Shown here one piece after another: positions 60,369-64,000 of a DNA stretch of 64,000 nucleotides (position 1 is its first letter; every line of letters starts with the position of its first letter). Origin of the DNA: Rossellomorea sp. AcN35-11 (GTDB lineage Bacteria; Bacillota; Bacilli; Bacillales; Bacillaceae_B); assembly GCA_030388825.1 (NCBI GenBank), contig CP128836.1, positions 124,001-188,000 of the forward strand, written 5' to 3'. The notes beneath the pieces were generated by a model that saw nothing but the letters and a program-made list of their open reading frames with translations, did not search any database and had not been told where the DNA came from. A program made the translations under genes and the position numbers.

Positions 60369-62408
60369 ATGTCCATCAAAGATTTATCCGTACTAATAGG
60401 AGTAATATTGATCATTGCTATGCTCGTCATTCCCTTACCAGGATCTGTTCTGAGCTTTTTAATTATCGTAAACATCTCACTAGCATTACTCGTAATACTT
60501 GTTGCTATGAACATGCAAGAGCCGTTGCAATTTTCAATTTTCCCATCCCTTATTCTTTTACTTACTTTGTTTAGATTGGGACTAAACGTATCGACAACCC
60601 GATCCATCTTAAGTAAGGGGGAAGCAGGTGGAGTAGTAGAAACATTCGGAACGTTTGTAGTTGGAGGTAATCCACTAGTAGGTTTCGTAGTATTCCTTAT
60701 TTTAGTCATCATCCAATTCCTTGTTATCACCAAAGGTTCTGAGAGAGTTTCAGAAGTCGCTGCCCGATTCACGCTAGATGCCATGCCCGGGAAACAAATG
60801 AGTATTGATGCAGATTTAAACGCAGGAATTATAAATGATAAACAAGCAAAAGCACGAAGAGAAAAAGTTGAGAACGAAGCAGACTTTTATGGAGCAATGG
60901 ATGGTGCGACCAAGTTCGTAAAAGGTGACTCTATTGCCGGGATAATCATTGTAATTATTAACATCCTCGTAGGGATGATCATAGGTGTAGCTCAAATGGA
61001 TTTATCCATTGGAGAATCTTCATCTAAATTCACCTTACTTACAGTAGGGGATGGATTAGTCAGCCAAATTCCTGCACTATTGATTTCCACCGCTACAGGA
61101 ATTGTTGTGACAAGGGCCGCTTCTAAAGGGAATTTAGGATCCGATGTTTCTGAACAATTGCTCCGCTATCCTAAATTACTGTATGTAGCTGCTGCGACGA
61201 TTTTCGGATTAGGTGTAGCTACTCCTATCAACAATATGCTCACTATTCCTATAGCAGGATTCTTAGTTTATGGGGGATATTCACTTACCCAAAAACAAAA
61301 AGTTCAAGAAGAAGCAGAGAGAAAAGCATCAGAAGAAAAAGAAGAGGAAGTCAACACATCTCTCGACTCCAACAATGTGTCCGACTTACTCAATGTGGAT
61401 CCAATAGAGTTTGAATTTGGTTATGCACTCATTCCGTATGCAGACAAATCAGAAGGTGGAGACCTATTAGACCGAATTGTACGCATCCGTCGCCAGTTAG
61501 CCCTAGACTTAGGGATTATTGTTCCTTCTGTTCGTATTCGAGATAACATCCAATTAGAACCGAATGAATACCGCGTCAGCATCAAAGGCAATGTGGTGGC
61601 CAGCTATCAGTTAGTTGTAGACCATCACCTTGCGATCAGTCCTGGATTTGATGATGAGACTGTAGAAGGGCTTGAGACCATCGAACCTTCCTTTGGCATA
61701 CCATCTAAGTGGATTACAGAGGACATGAAAGAGCACGCAGAATTAAGCGGCTATACCGTTATAGATAATCCTTCTGTTATTTCTACACATCTAACAGAAG
61801 TCATCAAAAAGAATGCTCATAACATTTTGGGCAGACAAGAAACAAAAGAACTTATTGAACATCTCAAAAATTCACACCCAGCACTAGTTGAAGAGGTAGT
61901 TCCTAACCTTATTAGTATTGGGGACATTCAGAAAGTACTCAGGAACCTTCTGAAGGAGAATATTTCTATTCGAAATCTTCCTGAGATCTTTGAATCAATA
62001 GCTGATCATGCACCTATCACGAATGACACAAGCGTACTTACTGAATACGTTCGTCAATCATTGCAAAAGCAGATCACTAATCAATTCAAACAAGAAAACC
62101 AGGTTTTACCGGTCATCACTATATCGAATGATATTGAGCAAATGATTGCTCAATCTGTTCAACATACAGAGCATGGTAATCTTCTTAACTTAGATCCATT
62201 AGATGCACAATTAATCGCTAAGTCTATATCAGACCAAGTAGAAAAGGTATCTCAACAACGAATTACACCAATTATTATATGCACACCAGGCATTAGGATG
62301 TACTTAAGACAGTTAACCGAGTCGTTTATGGCTGATGTACCTGTCCTAAGCTACAACGAATTGGAACCGACAATTCAGATTGAATCACAAGGGATGGTGA
62401 ATATTTAA
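60369..62408 (+). CDS. flhA: Flagellar export gate protein FlhA
   Basis: 679 residues: eight N-terminal membrane helices, the FHIPEP signature region (ARFTLDAMPGKQMSIDADLN), and a large cytoplasmic domain that binds export chaperones. ATG 60369 follows GAGGAGGG. Stop overlaps flhF (TAATG). Confidence 0.95.
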   Translation: MSIKDLSVLIGVILIIAMLVIPLPGSVLSFLIIVNISLALLVILVAMNMQEPLQFSIFPSLILLLTLFRLGLNVSTTRSILSKGEAGGVVETFGTFVVGGNPLVGFVVFLILVIIQFLVITKGSERVSEVAARFTLDAMPGKQMSIDADLNAGIINDKQAKARREKVENEADFYGAMDGATKFVKGDSIAGIIIVIINILVGMIIGVAQMDLSIGESSSKFTLLTVGDGLVSQIPALLISTATGIVVTRAASKGNLGSDVSEQLLRYPKLLYVAAATIFGLGVATPINNMLTIPIAGFLVYGGYSLTQKQKVQEEAERKASEEKEEEVNTSLDSNNVSDLLNVDPIEFEFGYALIPYADKSEGGDLLDRIVRIRRQLALDLGIIVPSVRIRDNIQLEPNEYRVSIKGNVVASYQLVVDHHLAISPGFDDETVEGLETIEPSFGIPSKWITEDMKEHAELSGYTVIDNPSVISTHLTEVIKKNAHNILGRQETKELIEHLKNSHPALVEEVVPNLISIGDIQKVLRNLLKENISIRNLPEIFESIADHAPITNDTSVLTEYVRQSLQKQITNQFKQENQVLPVITISNDIEQMIAQSVQHTEHGNLLNLDPLDAQLIAKSISDQVEKVSQQRITPIIICTPGIRMYLRQLTESFMADVPVLSYNELEPTIQIESQGMVNI

Positions 62409-63704
62409 TGATAATCGAAAAAATCACTGCCGATACAACAAAACTAGCTTTAGAAAAGGCAAAAATCCTATTAGGAGAAGACGTAGTAATCCTTAACCAA
62501 AAAGAACTGAAAAGCGGGGGATTCTTCGGACTATTCTCCAAAAAGTATGTTGAGATCGTCGCTGCTTCAGATGGGAAAGCCAAACAAAAAATCAGTAAGA
62601 AAAAAGCACATAAACAAACCATCAAGAAGGAACACAAAACATCGGTAAACCCCGTAACTCAGAACAAGTCACAAGTTATTTCTGAACCAGCATTACCTGA
62701 CTTCAGGAAAAGCAATGAATCATCTAATGGGGAATACACACCAAAGCCAGTTATTAAACCCGCTATAAAGACTGAACCAATGAACAGTAAAGATAACGAG
62801 GATTCTAAGAGGCTGGCTGAAGAGTTGAAGAAAAACAAAGAACTATCAGAACAACTGGAATCCTTGAAATCTCAGCAACTCAAACAACCTTCTAGCGAAT
62901 TTGTACAGTTCTTCCCTGAACCCTTACGGAAACTGCACACTCACTTAAAGGAGCAAGAAGTAGATGAGAGTTACAGCGAGAGTTTGATTAGTAGCCTTCT
63001 AGAAAAATGTTACCTCAAATCAAACGACTTAGATTATGAAACGGTGAAAAAGTGGGCGCATGAAAGAATTTCCCAAGACCTTTCTATGTTCAAATTCGGG
63101 GGGAATAAAGTTTCAAAAGAAATATATCAACATCATAGGACCTACAGGTGTTGGCAAAACAACCACAATAGCGAAAATCGCAGCACTTAGCAAAATGGAG
63201 CATAAAAAGAAAGTTGCTCTCATTACTGCAGACACCTATCGTATTTCAGCAGTTGAACAATTAAAGGCTTACGCCAAAATTCTCAGCTTGCCAATGGAAA
63301 CCATTTATAGTGTAGAAGATTTCAAAAAAGCCAAAGAACAATTCAAAGATTTTGACCTGGTTCTAGTAGATACAGCCGGCCGAAATTACAGGGATGCTAA
63401 ATATATCGAAGACTTAAAGAATGTCATCGACTTCAATGAAGAAGTAGAGAATCTGTTAGTTCTTTCTCTTACTTCTAAATACAAAGATATGAAAGAGATT
63501 TATAACCAGTTCTCTACAACATCAATTAACCAGTTGATCTTCACGAAAGCCGATGAGACAGGCAATTACGGTTCTATGATCAACTTACTAATGGAAACCC
63601 AAAAGGGCGTTGCTTATCTAACAAACGGACAAGAGGTACCAGACGACATAATTGAAGCATCCCCTCGGACCATCGCAGAAACAATACTTAAGGATGGTAA
63701 ATAG
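62408..63704 (+). pseudogene. flhF: Flagellar SRP-type GTPase FlhF, frameshifted as given
   Basis: FlhF places and numbers flagella at the cell. The N-terminal linker and N-domain and the G-domain (GPTGVGKTTTIAKIAA, DTAGRNYRDAK) are in two frames. A G6 run near 63098 read as G5 gives FKFGGIKFQKKYINIIG and joins them into about 432 residues, all GTPase motifs intact. One extra G is consistent with a sequencing indel; true loss would damage motility. Confidence 0.85.
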
Positions 63705-63707
63705 AAT

Positions 63708-64000
63708 ATGAGCGATCAAGCTGAAAAACTACGCCTAAAAGTACAAAACATGACCAAACAAGCGAAAGTTATTGCAATCGTTAGCGGAAAAGGAGGGGTA
63801 GGTAAGTCTACCTTTTCCGTAAACTTCGCACTTGGATTAGCACAGCAACACAAAAAAGTATTGGCAATAGACATGGATATCGGCTTTGGCAATCTTGATA
63901 TTCTGATGGGATTGAACTCACCTAATACCATTTCAGACGTATTAAAAGGCACTCATAAATTAGAAGACATAATCGAAATGGGACCAAAAGGAATTTCTTA
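63708..64000 (+). CDS. flhG: Flagellar MinD-like ATPase FlhG (partial)
   Basis: Starts MSDQAEKLRLKVQNMTKQAK and has the deviant Walker A AIVSGKGGVGKSTFSVNFAL and Walker A' region (VLAIDMDIGFGNLDILMG). FlhG is the partner of FlhF in flagellar number control. The window ends after about 97 residues. Confidence 0.9.
   Translation, partial: MSDQAEKLRLKVQNMTKQAKVIAIVSGKGGVGKSTFSVNFALGLAQQHKKVLAIDMDIGFGNLDILMGLNSPNTISDVLKGTHKLEDIIEMGPKGIS

Noticed and set aside
1..64000. CRISPR array or tRNA/rRNA genes
   Set aside because: No regularly spaced identical repeats with unique spacers, and no tRNA cloverleaf or rRNA core sequence was noticed on either strand.

Overview
The window is low-GC Firmicutes DNA, most like a Bacillaceae bacterium: AGGAGG-type ribosome binding sites, TG-extended TATAAT promoters, and a flagellar gene order matching the Bacillus fla/che operon. 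It appears to come from a large plasmid or chromid. A ParM/ParR-type partition locus, a VirD4/TraG-like coupling protein, two replication-relaxation family proteins, several small ribbon-helix-helix-like proteins, a candidate replication initiator with nearby iterons and a group II intron all lie between two blocks of motility genes. The sequence alone cannot exclude a large element integrated in a chromosome.

Layout. 1-8.5 kb, mostly minus strand: a sigma factor cut by the window edge, holA, a B12-dependent ribonucleotide reductase (nrdJ) split by an ORF-less intron, the rod genes flhP and flhO, a PilZ protein, a small membrane protein and thymidine kinase. 8.6-12.5 kb: a DUF5362-like membrane protein and unfamiliar minus-strand plasmid genes ending in a MerR-like protein. 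12.5-17.4 kb: repeat-rich non-coding DNA, parM/parR and a replication-relaxation gene, two of these frameshifted. 17.5-29 kb: coupling protein, S1-domain protein, second replication-relaxation protein, DEDDh exonuclease, and a NYN nuclease gene interrupted by a group II intron. 29-37 kb: small DNA-binding, zinc-ribbon and MltG-like membrane proteins and an XRE-TPR regulator. 37.3-40.4 kb: structured RNAs, inverted repeats, the candidate rep gene and iterons. 40.4-64 kb: a second exonuclease, a zinc-repeat protein, then flgB-flgC-fliEFGHIJ-(motE-like)-fliK-flgDE-swrD-fliL-fliM-fliY-cheY-fliOP-[wecB, unknown]-fliQR-flhB-[two unknowns]-flhA-flhF-flhG, the last running off the edge.

The most unusual feature is replicon-wide. 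About eighteen transcription units have a promoter followed by an intrinsic-terminator hairpin placed directly before the ribosome binding site of the first gene. Many share a GAAGCAC 5' arm and a GTGCTT 3' arm. They precede metabolic, plasmid and flagellar genes alike, including four sites inside the flagellar cluster, and look like a shared attenuation or antitermination system. I do not recognise the family. A second recurring element is a palindrome of the form GATAGTCTA...TAGACTATC at the parM promoter, elsewhere in the plasmid backbone, and inside the nrdJ intron.

Seven genes (parM, a replication-relaxation gene, the motE-like gene, fliL, flhF, the XRE-TPR regulator and a small gene at 35.5 kb) carry frameshifts. 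Nine of the ten shifts are single extra bases, mostly in homopolymer runs. This pattern fits uncorrected long-read indels better than real gene decay.
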